64,000 nt of DNA from Komarekiella atlantica HA4396-MV6 (GTDB lineage Bacteria; Cyanobacteriota; Cyanobacteriia; Cyanobacteriales; Nostocaceae), in NCBI GenBank assembly GCA_019359395.1, contig JAHHHK010000016.1, positions 124,001-188,000 on the forward strand, read 5' to 3'. This document shows positions 8,220 to 16,419 of this stretch, piece by piece. Every line of letters starts with the position of its first letter. The stretch's first letter is position 1. Position numbers and translations under genes: made by a program. The notes under the pieces are model-generated. The model did no database searches and was not told the DNA's origin. It worked only from the letters and a program-made list of their open reading frames with translations.

Positions 8220-9212
8220 GTGCATAACTTAGGCGTAGCAATTACCGGAAGTGGCTCAGCAGTACCAGCAACTTCCTTAGACAATCAAAGCTTGTCTGAA
8301 TTAGTTGAGACATCAGACGAGTGGGTTACTACAAGAACAGGAATTCGTCAACGGCGATTAGCGCTGCCTTCTGAGTCATTGAGTGTACTTGCCACTGCGG
8401 CTAGTCGTCAGGCGATCGCATCTGCTGGGATCGCCGCATCTGACTTGGATCTAATCTTGCTGGCGACATCCACTTCTGACGACTTGTTTGGTACTGCTTG
8501 TCAAGTACAAGCTGAATTAGGAGCCACCAAAGCAGTAGCTTTTGACTTGACAGCAGCCTGCTCCGGTTTTGTTTTTGGGCTAGTAACAGCCGCCCAATAC
8601 ATCAAAACAGGCGTTTTTCAAAATGTACTTTTGATAGGAGCAGATATCCTCTCTCGCTGGGTAGATTGGCAAGATAGGGGTACTTGTGTATTGTTTGGTG
8701 ATGGTGCAGGAGCAGTAGTATTGCAAGCATCCAAAAGCGATCGCCTATTGGGGTTTGCACTTAAAAGCGATGGTACTCAAAATCATCAACTCAAGCTTTC
8801 CTATGCAGCCTCTTCCCAAGAACTGCTCCCAGGCGTAAATATTACTAAAGGCACTTACCAACCAATAACCATGAACGGTAAAGAAATTTACCGCTTCGCC
8901 GTTCAAAAAGTGCCAGAAATCATTGACAAAGCCTTGTTTCAAGCTAACCTCAGTGTTGACCAAATCGATTGGCTAATATTGCATCAAGCCAATCAGCGGA
9001 TTCTTGATGCTGTTGCCCAACGCTTAAATATTCCACAACATAAAGTTATTAGTAATCTTGCTCAGTACGGCAATACCTCTGCCGCCTCCATCCCCCTAGC
9101 CCTAGATGAAGCAATACGGCAAGACAAAGTTAAACCCAATGACATTATTGCTACATCCGGCTTTGGTGCCGGTCTTACTTGGGGCGCAGCAATTTTTCAA
9201 TGGGGAAAATAG
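8220..9212 (+). CDS. fabH: 3-oxoacyl-ACP synthase III (KAS III)
   Basis: A 330-residue protein. FabH condenses an acyl-CoA starter with malonyl-ACP to begin fatty-acid synthesis. The catalytic triad is visible: Cys in TAACSGF (about residue 110), His in ILHQANQRI (about 256) and Asn in YGNTSAAS (about 288). The start is a GTG at 8220 (aggaGTGcat), giving HNLGVAITGSGSAVP immediately at the family N-terminus; no ATG fits. It is second in the lipid cluster, 196 bases after plsX and 199 before fabD, both gaps filled by repeats. Confidence 0.96.
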   Translation: MHNLGVAITGSGSAVPATSLDNQSLSELVETSDEWVTTRTGIRQRRLALPSESLSVLATAASRQAIASAGIAASDLDLILLATSTSDDLFGTACQVQAELGATKAVAFDLTAACSGFVFGLVTAAQYIKTGVFQNVLLIGADILSRWVDWQDRGTCVLFGDGAGAVVLQASKSDRLLGFALKSDGTQNHQLKLSYAASSQELLPGVNITKGTYQPITMNGKEIYRFAVQKVPEIIDKALFQANLSVDQIDWLILHQANQRILDAVAQRLNIPQHKVISNLAQYGNTSAASIPLALDEAIRQDKVKPNDIIATSGFGAGLTWGAAIFQWGK

Positions 9213-9230
9213 GGATTGGGGACTCTTAAG

Positions 9231-9411
9231 AAGGGGAAAAGGTGAGACCAGTGCTGCGGGAGGGTTTCCCTCCGCAGGCAACTGGCGAACCCGAAGGGTT
9301 AAAGGGTAATAGGGTAAAGGGATGGTTTTTCCTTTTCCCCCTTACCCCTTTCCCTTTCCCCAGTTCCCAGTGCCTAGTACCCAATGACCAATGACCACTG
9401 AATAATGACCA
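9231..9411. repeat. Repeat-filled gap between fabH and fabD
   Basis: The gap contains a near-perfect palindrome (gcgggagggtttccctccgc, 9256-9275), runs of gggtaaaggg/ccctttccc types, and AATGACC heptamers at 9382-9412. The palindrome is shared with the element inserted in the kinase remnant at 20501-20571. The ATG of fabD lies inside the last AATGAC unit. Confidence 0.75.
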
Positions 9412-10293
9412 ATGACTAAAACTGCATGGGTGTTTCCCGGACAAGGTTCTCAAGTACTGGGAATGGGAATGGACTTATTAGATATACCCTCTGCCAAAGA
9501 CAAATTTGTTCAAGCTGAGGCTATTTTGGGCTGGTCTGTAACCGAAATCTGTCAGAAGGACGAAGAAAAGTTATCACAGACGCTATATACACAGCCAATT
9601 CTTTATGTGGTAGAAAGCATTCTCGCCGATATCATCCGGGAAAGAGGACATCAACCAGATTTAGTTGCTGGTCACAGTTTAGGCGAATATGTTGCCCTTT
9701 ATGTCGCTGGTGTCTTTGAATGGTCGGCGGGATTACACTTAGTCAAGCGTCGTGCTGAACTTATGGATAGTGCCGCAGGTGGGATGATGGCTGCTTTGTT
9801 GAACTTTGACCGTGAACAATTGGAAAAAGTCATTGCCGAAACACCCGATGTAGTGCTGGCTAATGACAATAGTCCGGCCCAAGTTGTAATCTCTGGCACG
9901 CCGGACGCTGTACAAGCGGTAATTTCTCAAGTTAAAGCTAAGCGTGCTATTCCTTTAAAAGTTTCTGGAGCATTTCATTCACACTTAATAGCACCAGCGG
10001 CGGCGGAGTTCCAAGACATTCTAGAATCTGTGGAATTTCAACCAGCGGTCGTGCCAGTATTATCAAATGTAGAACCAGTTCCATCTATTGATGCCGAAAT
10101 TTTAAAGCAGCGCTTAAACAAACAAATGACTGGTTCGGTACGGTGGCGAGAAATCTCTCTACAATTACCAGCAAAGGGCATCCAGCAAGTAATAGAAATT
10201 GGCCCCGGTAACGTGCTAACTGGTTTAATTAAACGTATTACCCCTGATTTAATCTTAAAGAACGTCCGTAATATCGCTGAATTACCGGACTAG
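9412..10293 (+). CDS. fabD: Malonyl-CoA:ACP transacylase
   Basis: A 293-residue protein. FabD moves malonyl from CoA to acyl carrier protein for fatty-acid elongation. Diagnostic features: N-terminal FPGQGSQ, catalytic serine in GHSLGEY (about residue 88), the arginine block after it, SGAFHSHLI carrying the catalytic histidine (about 185), and C-terminal EIGPGNVLTGL. The start codon sits at the end of a series of AATGACC heptamers, so the repeat supplies the ATG. It lies between fabH and plsC on the same strand, which supports a shared lipid-synthesis transcription unit. Confidence 0.97.
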   Translation: MTKTAWVFPGQGSQVLGMGMDLLDIPSAKDKFVQAEAILGWSVTEICQKDEEKLSQTLYTQPILYVVESILADIIRERGHQPDLVAGHSLGEYVALYVAGVFEWSAGLHLVKRRAELMDSAAGGMMAALLNFDREQLEKVIAETPDVVLANDNSPAQVVISGTPDAVQAVISQVKAKRAIPLKVSGAFHSHLIAPAAAEFQDILESVEFQPAVVPVLSNVEPVPSIDAEILKQRLNKQMTGSVRWREISLQLPAKGIQQVIEIGPGNVLTGLIKRITPDLILKNVRNIAELPD

Positions 10294-10326
10294 GAATTGG
10301 GTACTGGGGACTGGGGACTGGGGACT

Positions 10327-10402
10327 GGGAAAGAATTCTTTTAATCCTCAACCCAATATTCAATCCACTAATCCCTACCTAATACAATCTCTAATGCCCA
10401 AT
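10327..10402. repeat. 76-bp dispersed repeat, copy 2
   Basis: Almost identical to 6776-6851 (one clear difference: cacaatattc there, cccaatattc here). It again follows GGGACTG heptamers. After it, 10403-10503 carries more repeat debris (ccaatccccaatacccaatc and similar) up to plsC. Confidence 0.9.
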
Positions 10403-10503
10403 GACGCCACTTGTGCTCCACTTGAGGAGACCCCAAGACCGCAGTGGCTCTCCCATGCCCAATCCCCAATACCCAATCCCCGATACCCAGTTCCCAATTT
10501 CCT

Positions 10504-11142
10504 ATGTCTCAAAGCCGCGAACCGTTTATTAGTCTGGCACTTTACCACGCCTTTAAATGGTCGGTCGTCAGTCCAATGCTTCATGCTTACTTTCGGGGCC
10601 AGATTTATGGTGTGGAAAATGTTCCTCAATCAGGCCCACTGGTGGTAGTGAGTAATCATGCTAGTTACTTTGACCCACCTATTGTCTCTAACTGTGTACG
10701 TCGTCCAGTGGCGTATATGGCTAAGGAAGAGTTATTTAATATTCCGATTTTGGCAAAAATGATTAAATTATACGGTGCTTACCCGGTGAGTCGGGGAAGC
10801 GCCGATCGCACTGCTATCCGTTCTGCCCTAGAATATCTCAACAAAGGTTGGGCTGTCGGTGTTTTTTTGCAGGGCACTCGTACCCCAGATGGTCGAATTA
10901 CAGACCCCAAAAGAGGCGCAGCGCTGCTAGCAGCCAAGGCTAAAGCACCAATATTGCCAGTAAGTTTGTGGGGTACTGAGGGGATTTTAAAAAAAGGCTC
11001 GGCAATACCTCAAGCTGTTCCCATCACTGTGAGGATTGGCAAATTAATTGATACTCCTAGTTCCACTAATAAAGAAGAATTAGAAGCCATCACACAAAAA
11101 TGCACCACAGTGATCAATGAGATGCATGATTTAGGGCGATGA
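10504..11142 (+). CDS. plsC: 1-acyl-sn-glycerol-3-phosphate acyltransferase (PlsC type)
   Basis: A 212-residue protein from the ATG at 10504 (MSQSREPFISLALYH); the upstream in-frame extension is translated repeat and is rejected. It acylates lysophosphatidate to phosphatidate at the membrane. The catalytic NHX4D motif is present (SNHASYFDPP, about residues 54-63), as is the substrate-binding block FLQGTRTPDGR (about 122), where the usual Glu of EGTR reads Gln, and PVSLWGTEG. It closes the plsX-fabH-fabD-plsC cluster and so links fatty-acid start and phospholipid synthesis. Confidence 0.93.
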   Translation: MSQSREPFISLALYHAFKWSVVSPMLHAYFRGQIYGVENVPQSGPLVVVSNHASYFDPPIVSNCVRRPVAYMAKEELFNIPILAKMIKLYGAYPVSRGSADRTAIRSALEYLNKGWAVGVFLQGTRTPDGRITDPKRGAALLAAKAKAPILPVSLWGTEGILKKGSAIPQAVPITVRIGKLIDTPSSTNKEELEAITQKCTTVINEMHDLGR

Positions 11143-11297
11143 GTTAGATCATACTGCGGAATATGCTTTAAGGAAGTGGCGATCGCCACTCAGTCTCTAT
11201 ATGTTTAAAGTTAATGCGCCATAGCAAATCCAGTAAGACTTTGTGCTTAAATGCAACTGCTAGGCAAAATGACCACCACTTTCTCTCTAAACAAGAT

Positions 11298-12335
11298 ATG
11301 AGCGGCTTTGAAGCCAAAAACTTTTGGGAACGATTGAATAATCTGGCGTTAATCCGCTTTTTGCTTTTGGTGGCTTCTGGCTGGGCAATTGTACAGCTTT
11401 TAGCTTACTTTGAAGCAGTTATAGTTATTTTTACATTTGCTGCAATCTTGGCTTTTTTGCTTAGCTATCCTGTAAGATGGCTGCGGCGTTTTTTGCCCCA
11501 CGGTATAGCAGTTCTTGTAGTTTTCTTGCTTAGCGTTGTAATTATTGGCGGTCTAGCAGTAACCGTGGGCTTAACAATTCTATCTCAAGGACAACAATTA
11601 ATTGACAGTATAACTGGGTTTTTAAATTCTTTAGTACCTCTGTTAGAGCGATTAGAAGCATTTTTCCGAAGCCGTAATCTTCAGATAGATTTAAGTACCA
11701 TTGAAGGACAATTACGGGATCAAGCTGTATCCAGTCTTGTAACTAGCTTGGCAATTTTACAAGGTTTTATGACCAATTTTATAACTTTTATATTGGTCGC
11801 TGTTGTGGCTTTTTTCATGTTGTTAGATGGAGACAAACTCTGGAGTTTTATCTTAAAAATCGTTCCAAAGCATCGCCGCAGTAGATTTACAAATATAATC
11901 AGACGCTCCTTTCTAGGATTTTTTAGAGGTCAGTTATTATTAAGTTTATTTCTTACGACTTCGACTTTTTTAGTGTTCGTATTATTAAAAGTACCTTTTG
12001 CCTTGATATTATCAGTAATAGTTGGAATTGTTGATATTATTCCCGGTATAGGAGCGACATTAGGAATAGGTACAATCACACTAGTTGTGTTGTCTCAAGG
12101 TGTTTGGTTAGCATTGAAAGTATTGGCAGCTTGTATTGTGCTTCAGCAAATACAAGACAACTTAATTGCACCGCGTATTATGCAAGGTGCGCTGAATCTT
12201 AATCCTGTAGTAGTATTCTTCGCTTTGCTAGTAGGAGCTAGAGTAGCAGGGTTACTAGGTGTTTTTATATCTATTCCGATCGCCGGAGTAATTGTATCTT
12301 TGTTTGAAATTGATGAAATGAAATCAGAAGTGTAG
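11298..12335 (+). CDS. AI-2E family transporter-like membrane protein
   Basis: A 345-residue integral membrane protein from the ATG at 11298; an upstream in-frame ATG at 11214 adds 28 polar residues and is less likely. The layout is that of the AI-2E/YdgG family: a first hydrophobic block (LIRFLLLVASGWAIVQLL), a second (VFLLSVVIIGGLAVTVGLTI), a soluble segment with DGDKLWSFILKIVP, and the C-terminal conserved motif IVDIIPGIGATLGIG followed by QDNLIAPRIMQGALNLNP. In cyanobacteria such proteins are general permease-like proteins; the substrate is unknown. It lies 155 bases after plsC. Confidence 0.88.
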   Translation: MSGFEAKNFWERLNNLALIRFLLLVASGWAIVQLLAYFEAVIVIFTFAAILAFLLSYPVRWLRRFLPHGIAVLVVFLLSVVIIGGLAVTVGLTILSQGQQLIDSITGFLNSLVPLLERLEAFFRSRNLQIDLSTIEGQLRDQAVSSLVTSLAILQGFMTNFITFILVAVVAFFMLLDGDKLWSFILKIVPKHRRSRFTNIIRRSFLGFFRGQLLLSLFLTTSTFLVFVLLKVPFALILSVIVGIVDIIPGIGATLGIGTITLVVLSQGVWLALKVLAACIVLQQIQDNLIAPRIMQGALNLNPVVVFFALLVGARVAGLLGVFISIPIAGVIVSLFEIDEMKSEV

Positions 12336-12392
12336 TTAAGAGTCAAGAGTCATAAACTACGAAGTAGTGAATAATATCAACATTAGAAAATA

Positions 12393-12689
12393 ATGTCGGA
12401 CTTAAGAGCGGAATTAACAGAAATATTAGATGAGGCAGAGTGGGAGTGGCTAATTCCACATGTGCAGCGAGACGCGGTAATTTTAGTAGCATCTGAGCTA
12501 AATTTGGTGGATGTTGGGGAAGCGATCGCCAGTGATAATATTCCCTCAGTACAACAGTGGATTGATGAACAATTAATTACTAAACCATCATCAGTACAAG
12601 TGGGAGAATGGAATAGCGATCCCGCCAAGCGATTTCATACCCTCATTGTCCAGCCCTACGTTCTAGTGCAAGAAATTGCTGCTGCGTAA
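12393..12689 (+). CDS. DUF2288 domain protein
   Basis: A 98-residue soluble protein starting MSDLRAELTEILDEAEWEWL. It matches the DUF2288 pattern (L...EWEWL.PH..RDAVI.V...L.LV.VG.AIA.D), a short all-alpha family common in cyanobacteria and proteobacteria with no known function. It sits 57 bases after the membrane protein and 65 before mutS2 on the same strand, so it may be part of that transcription unit. Confidence 0.85.
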   Translation: MSDLRAELTEILDEAEWEWLIPHVQRDAVILVASELNLVDVGEAIASDNIPSVQQWIDEQLITKPSSVQVGEWNSDPAKRFHTLIVQPYVLVQEIAAA

Positions 12690-12754
12690 GCTAAATTTAA
12701 GTGTCACAGAACGGCTAGAATTGTTACCATAATTTCAGATTAGATGTTGAAACC

Positions 12755-15172
12755 TTGATCCAATCTGAAACCTTAGAACTACTAGAATGGCATCGCCTCT
12801 GTCAGCACCTTTCCACATTTGCGGCAACTAAGCTGGGGGCGACAGCCGCGCGTCAACTGAAAATGCCTGAGTCTCAGGCAGAAAGCGAACAGTTGTTAGG
12901 GCAAACCAAAGAAGTTTACCAATTAGAAAGCCGTCTGACTACAGGATTATCGTTTGAGGGAATTCAAGATATTGGTGATTCCTTAGAACGGGCAGAACGC
13001 AGCGGAATTTTGACAGGCGATGAACTGTTAGCGATCGCTACTACCCTCGCTGGTGCCAGAAATTTGCGCCGTGTAATTGATAATCAAGAAGATTTGCCAA
13101 TTCTGACTGATTTGGTTGCCGATTTACGGACTTATCCCGAACTAGAACAGGAAATTCACCGCTGTATAGATGAACGAGCACAGGTAACTGACCGCGCTAG
13201 CCAAAAACTGGGAGAAATTCGCACAGATTTGCGGCGATTACGCACCCAAATAACCCAAAAGTTGCAAAATATTCTACAGGCAAAAGCTGGAGCAGTTCAG
13301 GAACAGCTAATTACCCAACGGGGCGATCGCTTTGTAATCCCCGTGAAAGCACCTCAAAAAGATGCCATTCCCGGCATTGTCCACGATACCTCTACCAGCG
13401 GTGCCACGCTGTATGTAGAACCTAATTCTATCGTGCCTCTAGGCAACCAACTGCGGCAGATAATTAGAAAAGAGCAAGCAGAAGAAGAAGCGATTCGCCG
13501 TGTTTTGACGGAGCAAGTAGCAGCAGTCAAACCTGATTTAGAGAGGTTATTAGCAATTGCTACCACTTTGGATTTAGCAACCGCTAGATCACGATATAGT
13601 TTCTGGTTAGGAGCTAATCCCCCGCGATTTGTCAACCGCAAGGAAAGTGAAATTATTACCTTGCGGCATTTACGACATCCATTGTTAGTGTGGCAGCAAC
13701 AGCACGAACAAGGGCAACCAGTAGTTCCTGTAGATTTGTTTATCAGTCCACAAATTCGGGTAGTAACGATTACCGGGCCAAATACTGGTGGTAAAACTGT
13801 TACCTTGAAAACCTTGGGATTAGCAGCATTGATGGCCAAAGTGGGTTTATTTGTCCCCGCTCGTGAACCAGTGGAAATTCCTTGGTTTGACCAGGTGTTG
13901 GCAGATATTGGCGATGAACAATCCCTACAGCAAAGTTTATCTACCTTTTCTGGTCACATCCGCCGCATCAGTCGGATTTTAGACGCACTGGGAACTGGGG
14001 ACTGGAGACTAGGGACTGGGGATGAAGAACTTCCTAATCCCCAATCACTCGTCTTACTCGATGAAGTCGGCGCAGGAACCGATCCAGTAGAAGGTAGTGC
14101 CTTGGCGATCGCCTTGTTGCAATATCTGGCTAACCATGCCCAGCTAACCATTGCCACCACTCACTTTGGTGAACTCAAAGCGCTGAAGTATGAAGATGAG
14201 CGATTTGAAAATGCCTCTGTAGAATTTGACGAAAGTACTCTGTCGCCAACTTACCGTCTGCTATGGGGAATACCAGGGCGTTCCAACGCCTTAACAATTG
14301 CTCTGCGCTTGGGGCTAAAACCAGAAGTGATCGCCCAGGCGAAAACTCAAGTGGGAGAGGCAACAGATGAAGTTAACCAAGTGATTGCTGGGTTAGAAGC
14401 GCAACGTCGTCGCCAGGAAACTAAAGCTACTGAAGCACAAAATTTGTTGCAACAAGCAGAACGCTTGTACCAAGAAGTATCCGAAAAAGCCTCAGCTTTA
14501 CAAGAGAGAGAAAGTGCTCTGCGGGTTTCACAGGAAGTAGCAGTGCAACAAGCGATCGCCCAAGCAAAAGGTGAAATTGCCCAAGTAATTCGCCGCTTAC
14601 AAAAAGGTACACCCACAGCCCAAAATGCCCAGCAAGCAACCAATGCTTTGAATCAAATTGCTCAGCAATATCAACCAACAACACCAGCAAAACCAAAACT
14701 TGGGTTTATGCCCAAAGTAGGCGATCGCCTCCGTATTCCCAAGTTGGGGCAAACAGCAGAAGTGTTAACCGCCCCCGATAATGATGGGGAGTTAACTGTT
14801 CGCTTTGGGATTATGAAGATGACAGTGAAACTGGAAGATGTAGAATCTCTAGATGGTCAAAAACCAGAACCAGTCGTCAAAGCGAAACCATCCCCACCAG
14901 CGATTACGCCACCACCACAGCCAGCCCCAGCAATTCGCACCTCCCAAAATACCGTCGATTTGCGTGGTAAGCGAGTGGCTGACGCCGAATTCATTCTTGA
15001 CAAAGCCATCTCGGAAGCTACAGGCCCAGTATGGATTATTCACGGGCACGGTACTGGTAAGCTGCGGCAAGGTGTTCATGCTTTTTTGCAACAGCACCCC
15101 AGAGTCAGCAATTATGAAGCAGCAGAACCAGCAGACGGTGGCAATGGTGTCACTGTCGCTCACATAAAATAA
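12755..15172 (+). CDS. mutS2: Endonuclease MutS2 with an in-frame heptamer insertion
   Basis: An 805-residue protein, translated from a TTG at 12755 (IQSETLELLEWHRL) since no ATG fits the family start. MutS2 is a MutS-core ATPase with a C-terminal Smr nuclease domain, linked to control of recombination and, in other bacteria, to rescue of collided ribosomes. Visible: Walker A TGPNTGGKTVTLKT (about 344), Walker B LVLLDEVGAGTDP (about 430), a long coiled coil (520-630), and Smr motifs VDLRG and HGHGTGKLRQGV at the end. Between Walker A and B an insertion encoded by STRR heptamers adds roughly 20 residues (see 13990-14041). Confidence 0.96.
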   Translation: MIQSETLELLEWHRLCQHLSTFAATKLGATAARQLKMPESQAESEQLLGQTKEVYQLESRLTTGLSFEGIQDIGDSLERAERSGILTGDELLAIATTLAGARNLRRVIDNQEDLPILTDLVADLRTYPELEQEIHRCIDERAQVTDRASQKLGEIRTDLRRLRTQITQKLQNILQAKAGAVQEQLITQRGDRFVIPVKAPQKDAIPGIVHDTSTSGATLYVEPNSIVPLGNQLRQIIRKEQAEEEAIRRVLTEQVAAVKPDLERLLAIATTLDLATARSRYSFWLGANPPRFVNRKESEIITLRHLRHPLLVWQQQHEQGQPVVPVDLFISPQIRVVTITGPNTGGKTVTLKTLGLAALMAKVGLFVPAREPVEIPWFDQVLADIGDEQSLQQSLSTFSGHIRRISRILDALGTGDWRLGTGDEELPNPQSLVLLDEVGAGTDPVEGSALAIALLQYLANHAQLTIATTHFGELKALKYEDERFENASVEFDESTLSPTYRLLWGIPGRSNALTIALRLGLKPEVIAQAKTQVGEATDEVNQVIAGLEAQRRRQETKATEAQNLLQQAERLYQEVSEKASALQERESALRVSQEVAVQQAIAQAKGEIAQVIRRLQKGTPTAQNAQQATNALNQIAQQYQPTTPAKPKLGFMPKVGDRLRIPKLGQTAEVLTAPDNDGELTVRFGIMKMTVKLEDVESLDGQKPEPVVKAKPSPPAITPPPQPAPAIRTSQNTVDLRGKRVADAEFILDKAISEATGPVWIIHGHGTGKLRQGVHAFLQQHPRVSNYEAAEPADGGNGVTVAHIK
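13990..14041 (+). repeat. STRR heptamers inserted in frame inside mutS2
   Basis: Heptamer units (gggaact, ggggact, ggagact, agggact, gggg) followed by aatcccca-type debris encode GTGDWRLGTGDEELPNPQ between ...RRISRILDAL and SLVLLDEVG. In other MutS2 proteins these two blocks are separated by only a few residues, so the repeat has entered the gene while keeping the frame. It probably forms a surface loop before the Walker B strand. Confidence 0.85.
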
Positions 15173-15521
15173 AGCGGCAATAAATGTAACTGGTAAGAGT
15201 TATTGATTGTTAATTGCTAATTACTAATTACCTGATGGTGATTAGAGATTAGCAATTATTAGCTAGCAATTTTAACTTTGTTTATTTATACTGTTGTACT
15301 TAGCTAGTAGTTAAAGTTAGGTAAATATTAACTTGGGCTGAAAATTTTTTACTTTGATGAAAATAAATTTTCATTTAAAGTAAGACAAAGATAACTGCTG
15401 TTGACTACAGATAAAAGCTAGTTGAAGCTTCTGGCTCATAGCTATAGGAAACCAACTTTGATGCTTGAGAGTCTGGTTTCAAAATGGGTAACAGCAACAG
15501 TCCTTATCAGCCTGATCACCT
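15173..15521. other. AT-rich gap, no gene
   Basis: 349 bases between mutS2 and the DUF3038 gene. It contains the imperfect inverted pieces ttgattgttaattgctaatt and attagagattagcaattatt near 15200-15260, but no clear terminator and no reading frame with coding character. It probably carries the promoter of the next pair. Confidence 0.4.
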
Positions 15522-16127
15522 ATGCTAAAAGTTATGCACACGGCCGCCAACTCAGCTACTCAAAATTCCCCGTGGGAGGATTTAATCAAGCTTCCAGCGC
15601 CAGATGCAGTTCAATGGGACAATATCAAAACCCAGTTAGATTTGGTGCTGTTGGCGCTAGAAACTTTAACCGGCATTGGTTCCGAAGCAATGCTTTCAGC
15701 GGCAACTAAGCTGAATTTAGAGTCAAGAGTGCCCGATCGCGTAGCATTGTGGCGACTACGCCAGTCCAACCCCTTACGCAAAGGTCAAGGAGGGCGAAAA
15801 AAACTAGATATAGAAGAAGCGCGATCGCTTGTTCTAATCACCTGCTACCTAGCCAAGGAGCACCAAGAATTAATTCGGCGTGCTGTCGGTCTATTAGAAC
15901 AAATGGCGGAAACCAAACGGGAACCTCATCAGGCTGCTCTACTTGGAGATTACATAGATGCTTTCTGCAACACCTACCAAGAGCGGATGGAAGAGGATGA
16001 CCAAATCTCGACGGATTTACTTACCAATCTGGCACTTAAATTGCTTGTAGATTTACTTTTTTATAGTGCCCCAGGTGGACACCGCCGTCTCTGGCTAGCA
16101 CTTATAGACCGTTCCACAAAATTTTAG
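15522..16127 (+). CDS. DUF3038 protein
   Basis: A 201-residue soluble protein of the cyanobacteria-specific DUF3038 family: LDLVLLALETLTGIGSEAML near 40, then VALWRLRQSNPLRKGQGGRK, and the mostly helical C-terminal half ending LLFYSAPGGHRRLWLALIDR. The start at 15522 (MLKVMHTAANS) has an alternative in-frame ATG four codons later. It is followed by a DUF4335 gene, its common neighbour in cyanobacteria as I recall, which suggests joint function. No catalytic motif is visible. Confidence 0.85.
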   Translation: MLKVMHTAANSATQNSPWEDLIKLPAPDAVQWDNIKTQLDLVLLALETLTGIGSEAMLSAATKLNLESRVPDRVALWRLRQSNPLRKGQGGRKKLDIEEARSLVLITCYLAKEHQELIRRAVGLLEQMAETKREPHQAALLGDYIDAFCNTYQERMEEDDQISTDLLTNLALKLLVDLLFYSAPGGHRRLWLALIDRSTKF

Positions 16128-16264
16128 ATTTGAGATTTCTCATCCAAAATCCATTTTAGAAAGTTTGCTAAGTCAGGAAACCAAAGTCAGTTCGGACATG
16201 TGATTATGTCGAAAACCTTAATTCATAATCCTTTAAGCAAGTAACTGGCTTAACTTTCCGCAAA

Positions 16265-16345
16265 ATCTATCTTGAAAAGTTTGCTACGGAATAAACCCTC
16301 CGACGCTCAATTGTCTTGGGCGCGTAGGCAAAAATAATTAACGAT
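16265..16345. repeat. Degenerate copy of the dispersed palindromic element
   Basis: The gap between DUF3038 and DUF4335 contains tcttgaaaagtttgctacgg (16270-16289) followed by aaaccctccgacgctc and gggcgcgtaggc. The first part matches the left half of the elements at 20501 and 63684 (gtcttgaaaagtttcct); the rest is diverged. Confidence 0.55.
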
Positions 16346-16419
16346 ATAGCAACTTTTTGTCTTTGACACGCTACGCGAACGCAAAATCCCAAATAATAAT
16401 AGACCTTGTAGTTCCTGCC

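Noticed and set aside
15173-15521. rho-independent terminator after mutS2
   Set aside because: Inverted pieces exist (ttgctaatt / gattagcaa) but spacing is loose and no T-run follows.
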